A DNA stretch of 64,000 bases from Rikenellaceae bacterium (GCA_015059955.1 SUZK01000003.1:124001-188000); one strand, 5' to 3'; positions 34,616-43,714 are shown, numbered from the stretch's first letter. Numbers and translations are program-made. The notes: generated by a model not told the origin, from the letters alone.

Positions 34616-34722
34616 CTGCTACTCCATAATTTGGCATAATGCCACAATCTCGACAAATGTAGGCAAAATTTTTTACTTGACAAAATTTAATATAATAAAT
34701 ATCACTCTTCTACTATTTTTGC

Positions 34723-34753
34723 TTTGCAAAAAAGGCAAATATTACTACCTTTG
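34723..34753 (+). promoter_or_regulatory. Promoter of the M23 lipoprotein operon
   Basis: TTTG (34723-34726) and TACCTTTG (34746-34753) are 19 bp apart and lie only 7 nt before the ATG at 34761. That implies a nearly leaderless mRNA and supports this start over the upstream ATG at 34563. Confidence 0.7.
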
Positions 34754-34760
34754 CAACAGT

Positions 34761-36080
34761 ATGAAAAACCTAAGATTATTTACCACTATGCTACTGCTTC
34801 TGGGGGGCGTGGCTTGTGGCGGCAACTCATCCGATAGCGAGAGTAACGAGAGCAATAAGAACGGCACAGCAGCCACCAAGCAGAGTGCCGAAGTAAAAAA
34901 GGAGCCTCAAACACTATACGGCATAGAGTGCGATGGCTACGAAATTTTGGAGGATACCATCGTGGCAAACGAGACGGTTGGCAAAATCCTTAACCGCTAT
35001 GGCATATCTGCCGTGAAGATTGACCGATTAGACAAGGCGGCAAAGGAGATATTCCCACTATCTAAAATCAAGGCAGGCAACAAATATAGCATCTTTGCAC
35101 ACAACATCACAACGGATGAGGGCGAGGTAAAGCCTGTGGCAGACTACATGGTCTACCACATCGACAAGGTGGATGTTGCCGTATTTGACCTCACATCGGA
35201 TCAGCCTACCGTAAACAAGATATCTAAGGAGCGCGAGACGATACGCAAGCGTGCCGAGGCGACAATCACATCGTCGCTATGGGAGTCAATCGTAGGTCAG
35301 GGTCTATCGTACGAGTTGGCAGCTGAGTTCGAGGATATATATCAGTGGACCGTGGACTTCTTCCACATCCAGAACGGCGATAGCTTCACTGTAATATACG
35401 ATGACGTGGTGGCTGATGGCGAGAGCATTGGTATCGGCCGTATCTGGGGTGCAAGATTCGTGCACCACGGCAAGGAGTACTACGCCATACCCTTTGTCAC
35501 CGATGGCAACAAGGTTACATACTGGGAGTTCAACGGCGAGTCACTCAAGAAGCAGATGCTTAAAGCACCTCTTAAATACACGCGCATAAGTTCTAAGTTT
35601 ACATACAAGCGCCTACACCCCGTACACAAGGTCTACAAGCCTCACACAGGTGTCGACTATGCAGCGCCTGCTGGCACACCAGTACACGCCGTAGCTGATG
35701 GTACTGTAATCAAGGCCGGCTGGGGCGGCGGCGGTGGTAACACCATCAAGATTCAGCATACAGGAGGCCTTCAGACGGGCTATCTACACCTTCAGAAGTT
35801 CGCAAGCGGCATTAAGGAGGGAGTATACGTAACTCAGGGTCAGACTATTGGCTACGTGGGCTCTACTGGCACATCGACAGGCCCTCACCTCGACTACCGC
35901 ATCTGGAAGAATGGCACTCCTATCGACCCATTGTCAATAACACAGCAGCCCTCGGAGCCTATTGGCGATAAGTATCGTCAGGAGTTCGAGGCCGTGCGCG
36001 ACAGGGTTGTTGCTGAGCTTAAGGGCGAGGAGATACCTGGTGGCGCAATCACCGAGGCAGACATTTTCCGCACCAAGTAG
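34761..36080 (+). CDS. M23 (LytM-type) metallopeptidase lipoprotein
   Basis: A 439-residue lipoprotein with lipobox GVAC (C19) and a Ser/Asn-rich linker. An upstream ATG at 34563 would add 66 residues overlapping lpxK and no signal, so I reject it. The central part (about 60-310) contains LysM-like/OapA-type beta segments, including GDSFTVIYDD. The M23 domain lies at about 290-410, with HTGVDYAAPAGTPV giving the zinc ligands His and Asp, and GPHLDYRIWKNG at the end. The last site reads H-L-D where LytM has H-x-H, so one zinc ligand is replaced by Asp. Such variants are seen in Bacteroidota, and activity is uncertain. A peptidoglycan endopeptidase role, or an activator role as in EnvC, is inferred. 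It leads an operon with the PPOX-like gene and ispD. Confidence 0.82.
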   Translation: MKNLRLFTTMLLLLGGVACGGNSSDSESNESNKNGTAATKQSAEVKKEPQTLYGIECDGYEILEDTIVANETVGKILNRYGISAVKIDRLDKAAKEIFPLSKIKAGNKYSIFAHNITTDEGEVKPVADYMVYHIDKVDVAVFDLTSDQPTVNKISKERETIRKRAEATITSSLWESIVGQGLSYELAAEFEDIYQWTVDFFHIQNGDSFTVIYDDVVADGESIGIGRIWGARFVHHGKEYYAIPFVTDGNKVTYWEFNGESLKKQMLKAPLKYTRISSKFTYKRLHPVHKVYKPHTGVDYAAPAGTPVHAVADGTVIKAGWGGGGGNTIKIQHTGGLQTGYLHLQKFASGIKEGVYVTQGQTIGYVGSTGTSTGPHLDYRIWKNGTPIDPLSITQQPSEPIGDKYRQEFEAVRDRVVAELKGEEIPGGAITEADIFRTK

Positions 36081-36108
36081 AAGCACGAAGGGTGTCTAAT
36101 AGATAGTC

Positions 36109-36522
36109 ATGGAGGAGCGTATCATAAAGTTTATAGCTAAGCATCACGTACTTAGCCTTGCGACATGCGATGACAAGGGCAATCCCTATATTGCCACATG
36201 CTTCTACGCCTACGACAAGCGACGCAACCTCTTTATATTTACCTCTGACAACGCTACACGTCACGCACAGCATATGGCTGAGCGCAGTAGCGTGGCACTC
36301 GCCATTCAGCTCGAAACACGCATCGTAGGTCGCATACAGGGGTTGCAGGTGTGTGGTACTGCCGAGCGTGGCGACGATGAGGCTAAGATGGCATATATCA
36401 AGCGCTTCCCATACGCTGCCGTGGCACCACTATCGCTATGGATGGTACGTCCCACGATGATGAAACTTACGGATAATACCTTAGGATTTGGCAAGAAACT
36501 AATATGGCAAAGCGAGGAGTAA
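36109..36522 (+). CDS. Pyridoxamine 5'-phosphate oxidase-like (YhbP-type) flavin protein
   Basis: A 137-residue split-barrel protein: KFIAKHHVLSLATCDDKGNPYIATCFYAYD, then LFIFTSDNATRHAQHM and RIVGRIQGLQVCGTAER. This is the FMN-binding fold of the PPOX superfamily, but the group is distant from biosynthetic PdxH and its substrate is unknown. It lies 28 nt after the M23 gene and overlaps ispD by 19 nt, so the three are translated from one message. Confidence 0.8.
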   Translation: MEERIIKFIAKHHVLSLATCDDKGNPYIATCFYAYDKRRNLFIFTSDNATRHAQHMAERSSVALAIQLETRIVGRIQGLQVCGTAERGDDEAKMAYIKRFPYAAVAPLSLWMVRPTMMKLTDNTLGFGKKLIWQSEE

Positions 36523-37175
36523 TAATCGTTGCAGGTGGCTCAGGACGACGTATGGGCGGCACGCTACCCAAGCAGTTTATGATACTTGGAGGCATGCCCG
36601 TAGTAGGTCGCACGATAAACACCTTCGCTGAGGCACTGCCTGGATGCGACATCGTTGTTGTGCTTCCCGAGGAGCATATCCCACTATGGAAAAACCTCGC
36701 ATCGCGCTTTGACATAGCACCCCACCGCTGCGTGGCAGGAGGCAAGGAGCGTTTCCACTCTGTTGCGTGTGGCATAGAGGCGCTACCCGACGAGACGGAG
36801 TATATTGCAGTGCATGATGGCGTGCGCGCGTTAGTGTCGAAGACGCTCATCATACGAGCGATGCTTGCCGCCGAGGAGCACAAGGCGGTGATACCTGTAA
36901 CCGAGGTTGTCAACTCCTACCGTCGTCTGCTTGACGATGGCACAACAGAGCATATGGATAGAAGTCGACTACGCATCGTGCAGACGCCACAGATATTTAG
37001 CGCCGACATACTACGCAAGGCCTACAATCGCCCCTACGACGAACACTTCACCGACGATGCATCGGTAGTTGAGGCTGCGGGCGGCATAGTCTATTGCGTC
37101 GAGGGTGAGGCTCGCAACATTAAACTAACCACGCCCGAAGATTTGGAGTATGCCGAGTGGCTGCTATCGAGATAG
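36504..37175 (+). CDS. ispD: 2-C-methyl-D-erythritol 4-phosphate cytidylyltransferase
   Basis: A 223-residue IspD. The nucleotide-binding motif VAGGSGRRMGGTLPKQF is at about 8-24. VAGGKERFHSVACGIEAL is near 80-97, VHDGVRALV near 108-116, and the C-terminal TDDASVVEAAGG and GEARNIKLTTPEDL are typical. It couples MEP to CTP in the non-mevalonate isoprenoid pathway. Its ATG lies within the last codons of the preceding PPOX-like gene, indicating translational coupling. Confidence 0.95.
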   Translation: MAKRGVIIVAGGSGRRMGGTLPKQFMILGGMPVVGRTINTFAEALPGCDIVVVLPEEHIPLWKNLASRFDIAPHRCVAGGKERFHSVACGIEALPDETEYIAVHDGVRALVSKTLIIRAMLAAEEHKAVIPVTEVVNSYRRLLDDGTTEHMDRSRLRIVQTPQIFSADILRKAYNRPYDEHFTDDASVVEAAGGIVYCVEGEARNIKLTTPEDLEYAEWLLSR

Positions 37176-37209
37176 AGGGGATGGTGATATGAGCAAGGCA
37201 TGAAATAAT

Positions 37210-37329
37210 GAGGCTGAATAAAAAGTGTATTTTGTCGTTATGCTTGCCCTCAAAATGCTCATTTACGCCGAGTAAACTCCGCTTTTTCGGGCTTCGCTGG
37301 CCTAAAACTACATCTTTTTATTCAACCTC
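37210..37329. repeat. 120-bp fold-back element (class D)
   Basis: The outer arms GAGGCTGAATAAAAAG and CTTTTTATTCAACCTC enclose a central stem whose apex region, CTCATTTACGCCGAGTAAACTCCG, reads like the reverse of the apex of class A element F7 (GGAGTTTACTTGGCGTAAATGAG). It fills much of the 330-nt gap 37176-37506, which also holds a hairpin and a promoter but no gene. Confidence 0.65.
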
Positions 37330-37338
37330 CTAAAAAAT

Positions 37339-37372
37339 TGGGGATGACTAAAATACTTTTTAGTCACCCCCA
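37339..37372. terminator. Hairpin after class D element, probable terminator
   Basis: The stem TGGGGATGACTAAAA / TTTTTAGTCACCCCCA has a 3-nt loop. A degraded relative (GGGGATGGCAAATTTACTTTTAAGTCACTCCCC) lies near 60316-60351. No long T run follows, so its activity is less certain. Confidence 0.5.
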
Positions 37373-37448
37373 TTATATAAATAGGTCTCAGCAATTTCGC
37401 CTTTTGCCATTGGCGGTAGGCGTTTTTGGATATATCTCGAATAATATG

Positions 37449-37479
37449 TTGCTCATTTCGAAAATAATGTTTAATTTTG
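37449..37479 (+). promoter_or_regulatory. Promoter of the serine/threonine kinase gene
   Basis: TTG (37449-37451) and TAATTTTG (37472-37479) have a 20-bp spacer and end 27 nt before the ATG at 37507. Confidence 0.6.
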
Positions 37480-37506
37480 TTTATTAAATCATTAACCACA
37501 AACAAT

Positions 37507-38931
37507 ATGAGACTACAACCCGGTACATTTTTGCAGGGCGATAAGTATCGCATCATTGATGTCCTCGGTCAGGGTGGCTTCGGCATTACATATCTTGCCG
37601 AGCAAGTGATGGCCGAGCGCAAGGTATGCATCAAGGAGTTCTTCCCTAAGGAGTACTACAACCGCGACAAGGATTCGCTTAGCATATCTCTCGGTTCGCA
37701 GGGCAGCGCCGAGATTATGGACCTCTACAAGGCCAAGTTTATCAAGGAGGCTAAGACCATAGCCAAGCTCGACCACCCAAATATTATCCATATCCACGAC
37801 GTCTTCGCCGAGAACAATACCGCCTACTACGTTATGGAGTATATCGAGGGCGAGTCGCTAAGCGCACTTGTCAAAGAGCGTGGGGCCCTCTCGGAGGGCG
37901 AGGCCGTAGGCTATATCAAGCAAGTTGCTGCCGCTTTGGGTAACATCCACGAGCAGAGGATTATGCACTTAGACATTAAGCCTGCCAACATCATGCTACG
38001 CAAGGCTGATGGCAAACCCGTCTTGATTGACTTCGGTCTCTCGAAGCAGTACGATGCCGAGGGCAATCAGACAAGCTCTACGCCCGTGGGTATCAGTGCC
38101 GGCTACGCACCTATGGAGCAGTATCAGCAGGGCGGCGTTAAGGAGTTCTCGCCCGAGACCGACATCTACTCGCTCGGTGCCTCATTGTACTACTTGGTTA
38201 CTGGCTGTGTACCACCTCAGGCTGCTGCCATTGTTGACGATGGTCTACCCGAGTTGCCAGCACACCTATCGGCAAATGTACGCAACGCCATCGAGCGCTC
38301 GATGGAGATACAGCGCAAGAAGCGCCCACATAGCATGGATGAGTTTGTGGCGCTATTAGGTGATGGGAACACAGCACCAGTGGTTAATAATGTAGCTGCC
38401 GCCGCAGCACCAAGCGTGGAGGATGAGAGCACAAGGTTTGGTGCGCCACTAAATGACGAGAGCACCAAGTTTGCCGAGGAGCCAAAGGCTGAGCCAAAGA
38501 GGGCTGAAGCACCCAAGAAGGAGTGGACACCAAAGCATAGCGAGGAGAAGCCCAAGAAGTCGGATGACAACAAAAAGAAGAGCCGTTGGTGGATGTGGCT
38601 ACTCGGCTTGTTGCTTATCGGCGGCGGCGCATACCTTATCCTTGGTGCAAACAGTGGCGACAATGATGGCAAGACAAAGAGCAAGATCGAGCAGATGCAC
38701 GACTTACAGGAGGATATGGTCTTAGCACTCGAAAATGACGACTACAAGGCATTTAAGGCTGTTGCTCTTGAGGTGCACAATTTGAGTAGTGGTATGACCG
38801 AAAAAGAGGTTCAGCAAGCAGAAGAGAGTTTAAACCCTGAGCTAAAAGCGAGAGCCGAGAAGTATGTTGACCGCGCTCAGCAGTGGTCATACCAGGCTCT
38901 TATGGAGTTTATTGAGGAGGGAAGATTGTGA
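37507..38931 (+). CDS. Hanks-type serine/threonine protein kinase with C-terminal membrane anchor
   Basis: A 474-residue protein starting at ATG 37507; a TTG ten codons earlier is inside the promoter. The kinase domain spans about 10-285: Gly-loop LGQGGFGITYLAEQ, catalytic lysine in VCIKEFFPKEY, HLDIKPANIML with catalytic Asp (HLD rather than HRD), LIDFGLSKQY, a GYAPMEQY activation end, and ETDIYSLGASLYYL. A Lys/Glu/Pro-rich linker (about 300-370) and one transmembrane helix (WWMWLLGLLLIGGGAYLIL) follow. A helical C-terminus (about 400-474) lies outside or in the periplasm. IKEFFP and GYAPMEQY are typical of a bacterial kinase subgroup often found with Fha or beta-propeller partners, none of which is adjacent. 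Targets are unknown. Confidence 0.88.
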   Translation: MRLQPGTFLQGDKYRIIDVLGQGGFGITYLAEQVMAERKVCIKEFFPKEYYNRDKDSLSISLGSQGSAEIMDLYKAKFIKEAKTIAKLDHPNIIHIHDVFAENNTAYYVMEYIEGESLSALVKERGALSEGEAVGYIKQVAAALGNIHEQRIMHLDIKPANIMLRKADGKPVLIDFGLSKQYDAEGNQTSSTPVGISAGYAPMEQYQQGGVKEFSPETDIYSLGASLYYLVTGCVPPQAAAIVDDGLPELPAHLSANVRNAIERSMEIQRKKRPHSMDEFVALLGDGNTAPVVNNVAAAAAPSVEDESTRFGAPLNDESTKFAEEPKAEPKRAEAPKKEWTPKHSEEKPKKSDDNKKKSRWWMWLLGLLLIGGGAYLILGANSGDNDGKTKSKIEQMHDLQEDMVLALENDDYKAFKAVALEVHNLSSGMTEKEVQQAEESLNPELKARAEKYVDRAQQWSYQALMEFIEEGRL

Positions 38932-38965
38932 TGCCAGAGTAGTATGCTCTAAATAGACAAAATGA

Positions 38966-38995
38966 TGGGGAGTCCAATGGGCTCCCCAATTTTTG
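38966..38995 (+). terminator. Intrinsic terminator after the kinase gene
   Basis: The stem TGGGGAG / CTCCCCA with a 9-nt loop is followed by ATTTTTG, about 35 nt after the stop. Confidence 0.75.
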
Positions 38996-39034
38996 TGCGT
39001 TAATGTTGTGTTTGGGATATATAGGTATGACAAC

Positions 39035-39652
39035 TTAGCTACGTGTGAAGGTTACCGCAACCATGATATCATCGAAGCGCGACACAATCTCCTTTGCCAA
39101 ATCTATGGCCGACGAGCTATAATCGACACCCAAGCTCTTATAGGCCGATAGGATGTCGTCGGCCTCAAGGTAGACCTTCATACGGTTGTTATACTGCTCG
39201 ACATAGCCGTCACACTTTACCTGAGTATCCATGATGGTAACATAGATATCGACCTCGGCATCCTCCTTATCGTAGATAAAGTCACCCGTGATAGACTCAT
39301 CGCCCATCGTTCCAACAACATCGCCGTTACGCTTGATGGTAATCTTGAAGTAGCCCGCCTCGATACCGTAGGTATCCAAGAAGTCCTGTGCTACATCGTC
39401 GAGCTCGTCGATAGCATACTCGGCAACCATACTATCGCCAAAGTAGTCTATCTTAGCCGATGAGTAGTACCATGTGCCCAACAGCTTATCGTAGCTTGGG
39501 GCGCTATCGGCAAGCTTCTCATAGCGTGTAGGCTCATCGTCATCGCCAACTATCGAGTTTAACAGTTTGCCAAAGTTGAACTGTGCTGATGCCTCGTATG
39601 GGAGCATAAACATGCTCGCGGCAAGCAAAGTAAGGGTGAATAGTCGTTTCAT
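39035..39652 (-). CDS. Secreted DUF4923 (lipocalin-like) protein, copy 1
   Basis: A 205-residue protein with a signal peptide ending in EASAQ (residue 23). The mature part begins FNFGKLLNSIVGDDDE and contains LLGTWYYSSAKIDYFGD, then antiparallel strands (GDVVGTMGDESITGDFIYDKEDAEVDIYV) and a final helix, the DUF4923 pattern. Its neighbour 11 nt upstream is a paralog with the same order of elements. The function is unknown. The predicted small beta-barrel suggests a periplasmic or outer-surface binding protein. Confidence 0.8.
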   Translation of the reverse strand: MKRLFTLTLLAASMFMLPYEASAQFNFGKLLNSIVGDDDEPTRYEKLADSAPSYDKLLGTWYYSSAKIDYFGDSMVAEYAIDELDDVAQDFLDTYGIEAGYFKITIKRNGDVVGTMGDESITGDFIYDKEDAEVDIYVTIMDTQVKCDGYVEQYNNRMKVYLEADDILSAYKSLGVDYSSSAIDLAKEIVSRFDDIMVAVTFTRS

Positions 39653-39663
39653 AAATCTATCTG

Positions 39664-40257
39664 TTATTTGTTATACTGCATACCTATCATCATGCTATCA
39701 AACTGATTAGCGATAGATGTGATACCCTTGAGCATAGATGTCTTTGAGCCAAGCGACACCAAGAAATCCATCATACGCGAACAGTCAAAGACGATATCTA
39801 ACGACTCGCCATTAAGATAGGCGTAGCCATTGAGTTTGCCCAACTTGAGCAGCGACGAGAACTCCATAGTAAGCTTATGCGTTGCGCTATCGTAGGTATA
39901 TGTTCCAGATAGCGTGCGCTTGCCTACAACAGCCGTGAATGTGTTATCATTCTTGAAGGTGAACGATGTAGCACCCTCCTTGAGACCCACCAAGCTATAA
40001 GCCTTAACGAGCTTCGACTCAAGGCTCGATGTCACGGCCGATGAGGCTACACTCGACAGCACCTCGTTCTCGGTAGCAAGGCGTATGGCTGGCGATGAGT
40101 AGTTCCACGTGCCTGTGAGCATAATCTCCGTAGCCTTGCCATCGGTTACGCTATCGAGCACCTGTGTCACCGCGCCCTTGACAAAATCCTTGAATGTCTG
40201 CGCCGAAGCCACATTGACCGAAATTACGGCTACCAAAAGTATAAATAATCGTTTCAT
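39664..40257 (-). CDS. Secreted DUF4923 (lipocalin-like) protein, copy 2
   Basis: A 197-residue protein with a signal peptide ending near residue 19 (VASAQ). The mature protein holds FKDFVKGAVTQVLDSVTDG, then MLTGTWNYSSPAIRLATEN and the barrel strands TSFTFKNDNTFTAVVGKRTLSGTYTYDSATHKLTMEF. It is the upstream partner of the 205-residue paralog, and the two form a two-gene minus-strand unit. DUF4923 proteins are common and often tandem in Bacteroidales. No enzymatic residues stand out. Confidence 0.85.
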   Translation of the reverse strand: MKRLFILLVAVISVNVASAQTFKDFVKGAVTQVLDSVTDGKATEIMLTGTWNYSSPAIRLATENEVLSSVASSAVTSSLESKLVKAYSLVGLKEGATSFTFKNDNTFTAVVGKRTLSGTYTYDSATHKLTMEFSSLLKLGKLNGYAYLNGESLDIVFDCSRMMDFLVSLGSKTSMLKGITSIANQFDSMMIGMQYNK

Positions 40258-40307
40258 AATCTTTGATATCTACAAGGCTAACGTTACGTAACGGACATTA
40301 TTGTGCA

Positions 40308-42254
40308 CTACTTCAGAGCGTCTAACTCGCGCTCCATCTCCTCAACCTCCTGCAACCAAGCACGCTCCTGAGCATCCGATGGCATGTGCAAATCACCACG
40401 TGGCGAGAGACCCACAGCACCCACCTTTGGTCCATCAGGCATTGCCGAACGCTTGAACTGCTGGGTGAAGAAGCGGTGGAAGAAGACCTTCAACCACTTG
40501 ATGATAGTAGCACGGTCATATACACCATCGAAGGCGATGGTTGCAAGCATAGCAATCTTCGCTGGCACATAGCGACGGCGAAGCGCGCAGTAGAGGAAGA
40601 AGTCGTGCAAATCGTATGGACCAACCAAATCCTCGGTCTTCTGAACGATGTTATTGCCATCGGCAGGTAGCAACTCAGGGCTTACTGGCGTAGCTACGAC
40701 ATCCAACAGAGCCTCACGCAAGGCACCCTCGGCACGATTCGTAGCATACCAGTCAACCATATACTTAACCAAGGTCTTAGGCACCGAGGCGTTGATGCCA
40801 TACATCGACATCTGGTCGCCGTTATATGTTGCCCAGCCCAATGCCAACTCACTCATGTCGCCAGTACCGATGACCATACCGCCACACATATTGGCGATAT
40901 CCATAAGAATCTGAGTGCGCTCGCGTGCCTGCGAGTTCTCATACGCTGCTGAGCGCTCGTCAACAGGTAGACCTATATCCTTGAAGTGCTGCTCGCAGGC
41001 ATCCTTAATCGATATCTCCTTGAGTGTACAGCCCAACTCACGCACCATGGTAAGTGCATTCTGATACGTACGGTCCGTAGTGCCGAAGCCAGGCATGGTG
41101 ACACCTATGATACCCTTACGGTCGAGGCCCAACAAGTCGAACGTATCGCATACAGCAAGCAGAGCGAGCGTAGAGTCTAAGCCACCCGATATGCCGATAA
41201 CGGCACTCTTGCAGCGCGTATGCTCAAGGCGCTGAGCAAGACCTGCACTCTGGATGGCGAATACCTCGCGGCAGTGGATGGCACGTGCAGCCTCATCCTC
41301 GGGTACGAAGTACAAAGGCTCGATATGGCGGCGCACATCACCCTGGTAGCATATCTCGTCAACATCAATCTCCACAACACGCATCTCAGGTGCATCGGGA
41401 TAGTAGAAGGTGTTACGTGCGGTACGGCGTGTAGAGATATACTCGACGTCGATATCGGCGATTACCATGCGGTCGTTACGCACGAAGCGCTCGCTGACGC
41501 CCAACACACGGCCGAGCTCTGCAATCACGGCATTACCCGCAAATACGAGGTCCGACGACGACTCACCATGACCCGATGAGGCGTATACATAGGCAGCCAT
41601 CGTACGTGACGACTGCTCGGCGATAAGCGAGATAAGGTAGTCGTGCTTACATACCGACTCGGGCGATGCCGAGAGGTTGAACAGAAGCTTAGCACCCTGC
41701 ACCGCCTGCATTGATGATGGAGGTACGGGCACCCACATATCCTCGCATATCTCGACGCCAAACTCTACGCCGTGGAGGTCGAACATAAGGTCGCTACCAA
41801 AGGGACACTCCTGACCCGCAAAGCGTATCATGCGGTCCTTAATGGCGTAACCCGATACCCACCAGCGGAGCTCCGAGAACTCGCCATAGTTAGGTATGTA
41901 CGACTTGGGAACGATACCCCACAACGCGCCCTGACCAAAAATCGCGGCACAGTTATATAGGCGGTCGGCATATACCACGGGGAGACCCACGATACCGATC
42001 GTAGGTATGTCGGCGGTCTCCGCCATAAGCCATGCGAGAGCCTTTTCAGAGTCGCTAAGGAGCTTCTTCTGCAACACCATATCACCGCAGGTGTAACCTA
42101 CGAGCGACAGCTCAGGCATAACAACAATCTCGACGCCCTCACGGAAGGCATCCTGCATAATCTTGAGAGCACCCTCGGCATTGCTATGCGCATCGGCGAT
42201 ATGTACGCGAGGCACAGCCGCCGCAACTCTCATATATCCAAAATGGTTGTTCAT
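40308..42254 (-). CDS. nadE: Glutamine-dependent NAD+ synthetase
   Basis: A 648-residue two-domain enzyme. The N-terminal nitrilase/glutaminase domain (about 1-280) has Glu in VVMPELSLVGYTCGD, a Lys in PKSYIPNYGEF, and the nucleophile Cys in FGVEICEDMWVP. The C-terminal synthetase domain has the PP-loop SGGLDSTLAL near 360 and GTGDMSELALGWATYNGD. It makes NAD+ from deamido-NAD+, ATP and glutamine-derived ammonia. All catalytic motifs are intact. It is a single gene on the minus strand. Confidence 0.96.
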   Translation of the reverse strand: MNNHFGYMRVAAAVPRVHIADAHSNAEGALKIMQDAFREGVEIVVMPELSLVGYTCGDMVLQKKLLSDSEKALAWLMAETADIPTIGIVGLPVVYADRLYNCAAIFGQGALWGIVPKSYIPNYGEFSELRWWVSGYAIKDRMIRFAGQECPFGSDLMFDLHGVEFGVEICEDMWVPVPPSSMQAVQGAKLLFNLSASPESVCKHDYLISLIAEQSSRTMAAYVYASSGHGESSSDLVFAGNAVIAELGRVLGVSERFVRNDRMVIADIDVEYISTRRTARNTFYYPDAPEMRVVEIDVDEICYQGDVRRHIEPLYFVPEDEAARAIHCREVFAIQSAGLAQRLEHTRCKSAVIGISGGLDSTLALLAVCDTFDLLGLDRKGIIGVTMPGFGTTDRTYQNALTMVRELGCTLKEISIKDACEQHFKDIGLPVDERSAAYENSQARERTQILMDIANMCGGMVIGTGDMSELALGWATYNGDQMSMYGINASVPKTLVKYMVDWYATNRAEGALREALLDVVATPVSPELLPADGNNIVQKTEDLVGPYDLHDFFLYCALRRRYVPAKIAMLATIAFDGVYDRATIIKWLKVFFHRFFTQQFKRSAMPDGPKVGAVGLSPRGDLHMPSDAQERAWLQEVEEMERELDALK

Positions 42255-42342
42255 ATTACTCTTAAATTAGCAATGAGTAATGAGGAATTTGCAATAGTTG
42301 GGGTTGCACCCGCCTATCTTTCATCTTTCCTCTTTTCTCTTT

Positions 42343-42370
42343 CGAAGATGGTCCCTTATCACAGCAAAAC
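42343..42370. repeat. Isolated right arm of a class A element
   Basis: GATGGTCCCTTATCACAGCAAAAC is a right-arm copy with no matching left arm nearby. It directly abuts complete element F7, as if an adjacent tandem copy was lost. Confidence 0.7.
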
Positions 42371-42499
42371 ATTTTGTTGTTAGAAGGGGTTAGATTTGAA
42401 GATTTGTCGCAGACTGAAAAAGCGGAGTTTACTTGGCGTAAATGAGCATTTTTCAGACAAGCAAAGCTTCGAAGATGACCCCTTATCACAACAAAATTA
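42370..42499. repeat. Class A fold-back element F7, ends in the pepT stop codon
   Basis: The left arm ATTTTGTTGTTAGAAGGGG and right arm CCCCTTATCACAACAAAATTA enclose an inner stem ACTGAAAAAGCGGAG / GAGCATTTTTCAG with apical TTTACTTGGCGTAAA. The terminal TTA is the complement of the pepT TAA. Confidence 0.85.
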
Positions 42500-43714
42500 C
42501 TCTGCCCAGATACGCGCAAGATTAATGATAGTATTCATCGCGCGGTTCATGGTCGTGAGCGACGCATACTCATAACGGCCATGGAAGTTCATGCCACCTG
42601 TGAAGAGGTTAGGACATGGAAGACCCATGAACGAGAGACGTGAGCCGTCGGTACCACCACGAATAGGACGTACAAGAGGCTTGACACCCGCCTCAATCAT
42701 GGCGCGGCGTGCCTTCTCGATAACCTGTGGGTGTGGCTCTACCATCTTACGCATATTGTAGTACTGGTCCTTGAGGGTGAGTGTTAGCACCTTCTCGCCA
42801 TACTTGCGCTGGAGGAAGTTGACAACATCCCACATAAGCTGCTTCTTAAGCTCAAACTTGTCGCTATCGTGGTCACGGATGATATAGTTAATCTCAGCCT
42901 CCTCGACGCTACCCTTGATGCCCACACAGTGGAAGAAGCCCTCGTAGTTCTCGGTATACTGTGGGCGCTCCGATGCTGGAAGAAGAGTATTAAGCTCGGT
43001 GGCGATGTCGATGGCGTTAATCATCTTATTCTTCGCCATGCCTGGGTGTACGTTACGACCTGCGATGGTAATCTTAGCACCTGCAGCGTTGAAGTTCTCA
43101 TACTCGAGCTCTCCCTCCATGCCACCATCCATGGTGTATGCGAAGTCGGCACCAAACTTCTTAACATCGAAGAAGTCGACACCACGGCCAATCTCCTCGT
43201 CGGGGGTGAAGCCCACGCGAATCTTACCATGCTCCACCTCGGGGTGTGCCACGAGCCACTGCATGGCGGTTACAATCTCCGCTACGCCAGCCTTATCGTC
43301 GGCGCCAAGGAGTGTAGTACCGTCAGTATGGATGAGGGTGTGACCCTTGAAGAACGATAACTCGGGGAAATCCTCAACCTTGAGCCATACGTTGTTGCCA
43401 AGCATGATATCGCGGCCATCATACTTATCAATAATGTGTGGCTTGATATTTGCACCCGACATATCGGGAGATGTATCGACGTGTGAGATAAAGCCAATGG
43501 TAGGAACACCCTCCTTGCCCTTTGTTGCAGGAAGCGTAGCCATGACGTAGCCATGCTCATCCATGGTCACATCTTCAAGACCTATGGTCTGAAGCTCCTC
43601 CTTGAGGTAGTTGAGAAGCACGAGCTGCTTCTCGGTCGAGGGGAATGTCTCACTCGACTCATTCGACTGCGTGTCGAACGACACATACTTCAAAAATCTA
43701 TCTTTTAAGTCCAT
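42497..43714 (-). CDS. pepT: Peptidase T (tripeptide aminopeptidase)
   Basis: A 405-residue M20B peptidase. The zinc motifs are IGFISHVDTSPD (His, Asp) near 75-86, LGADDKAGVAEI (bridging Asp) near 138, and FTPDEEIGRG (Glu pair) near 172-181. A terminal MGLPCPNLFTGGMNFHGRYEY gives the last His. The enzyme removes N-terminal residues from tripeptides in the cytoplasm. The gene lies 42 nt after an OPT oligopeptide transporter on the same strand, a sensible import-then-cleave pair. Its stop codon is the end of fold-back element F7. Confidence 0.95.
   Translation of the reverse strand: MDLKDRFLKYVSFDTQSNESSETFPSTEKQLVLLNYLKEELQTIGLEDVTMDEHGYVMATLPATKGKEGVPTIGFISHVDTSPDMSGANIKPHIIDKYDGRDIMLGNNVWLKVEDFPELSFFKGHTLIHTDGTTLLGADDKAGVAEIVTAMQWLVAHPEVEHGKIRVGFTPDEEIGRGVDFFDVKKFGADFAYTMDGGMEGELEYENFNAAGAKITIAGRNVHPGMAKNKMINAIDIATELNTLLPASERPQYTENYEGFFHCVGIKGSVEEAEINYIIRDHDSDKFELKKQLMWDVVNFLQRKYGEKVLTLTLKDQYYNMRKMVEPHPQVIEKARRAMIEAGVKPLVRPIRGGTDGSRLSFMGLPCPNLFTGGMNFHGRYEYASLTTMNRAMNTIINLARIWAE

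Noticed and set aside
34563..34760. 66-residue N-terminal extension of the M23 protein from an upstream ATG
   Set aside because: It overlaps the lpxK start, precedes the promoter at 34723-34753, and hides the lipobox that appears with the ATG at 34761.
37477..37506. TTG start for the kinase
   Set aside because: The TTG overlaps the -7 box; the ATG at 37507 gives the normal kinase N-terminus.
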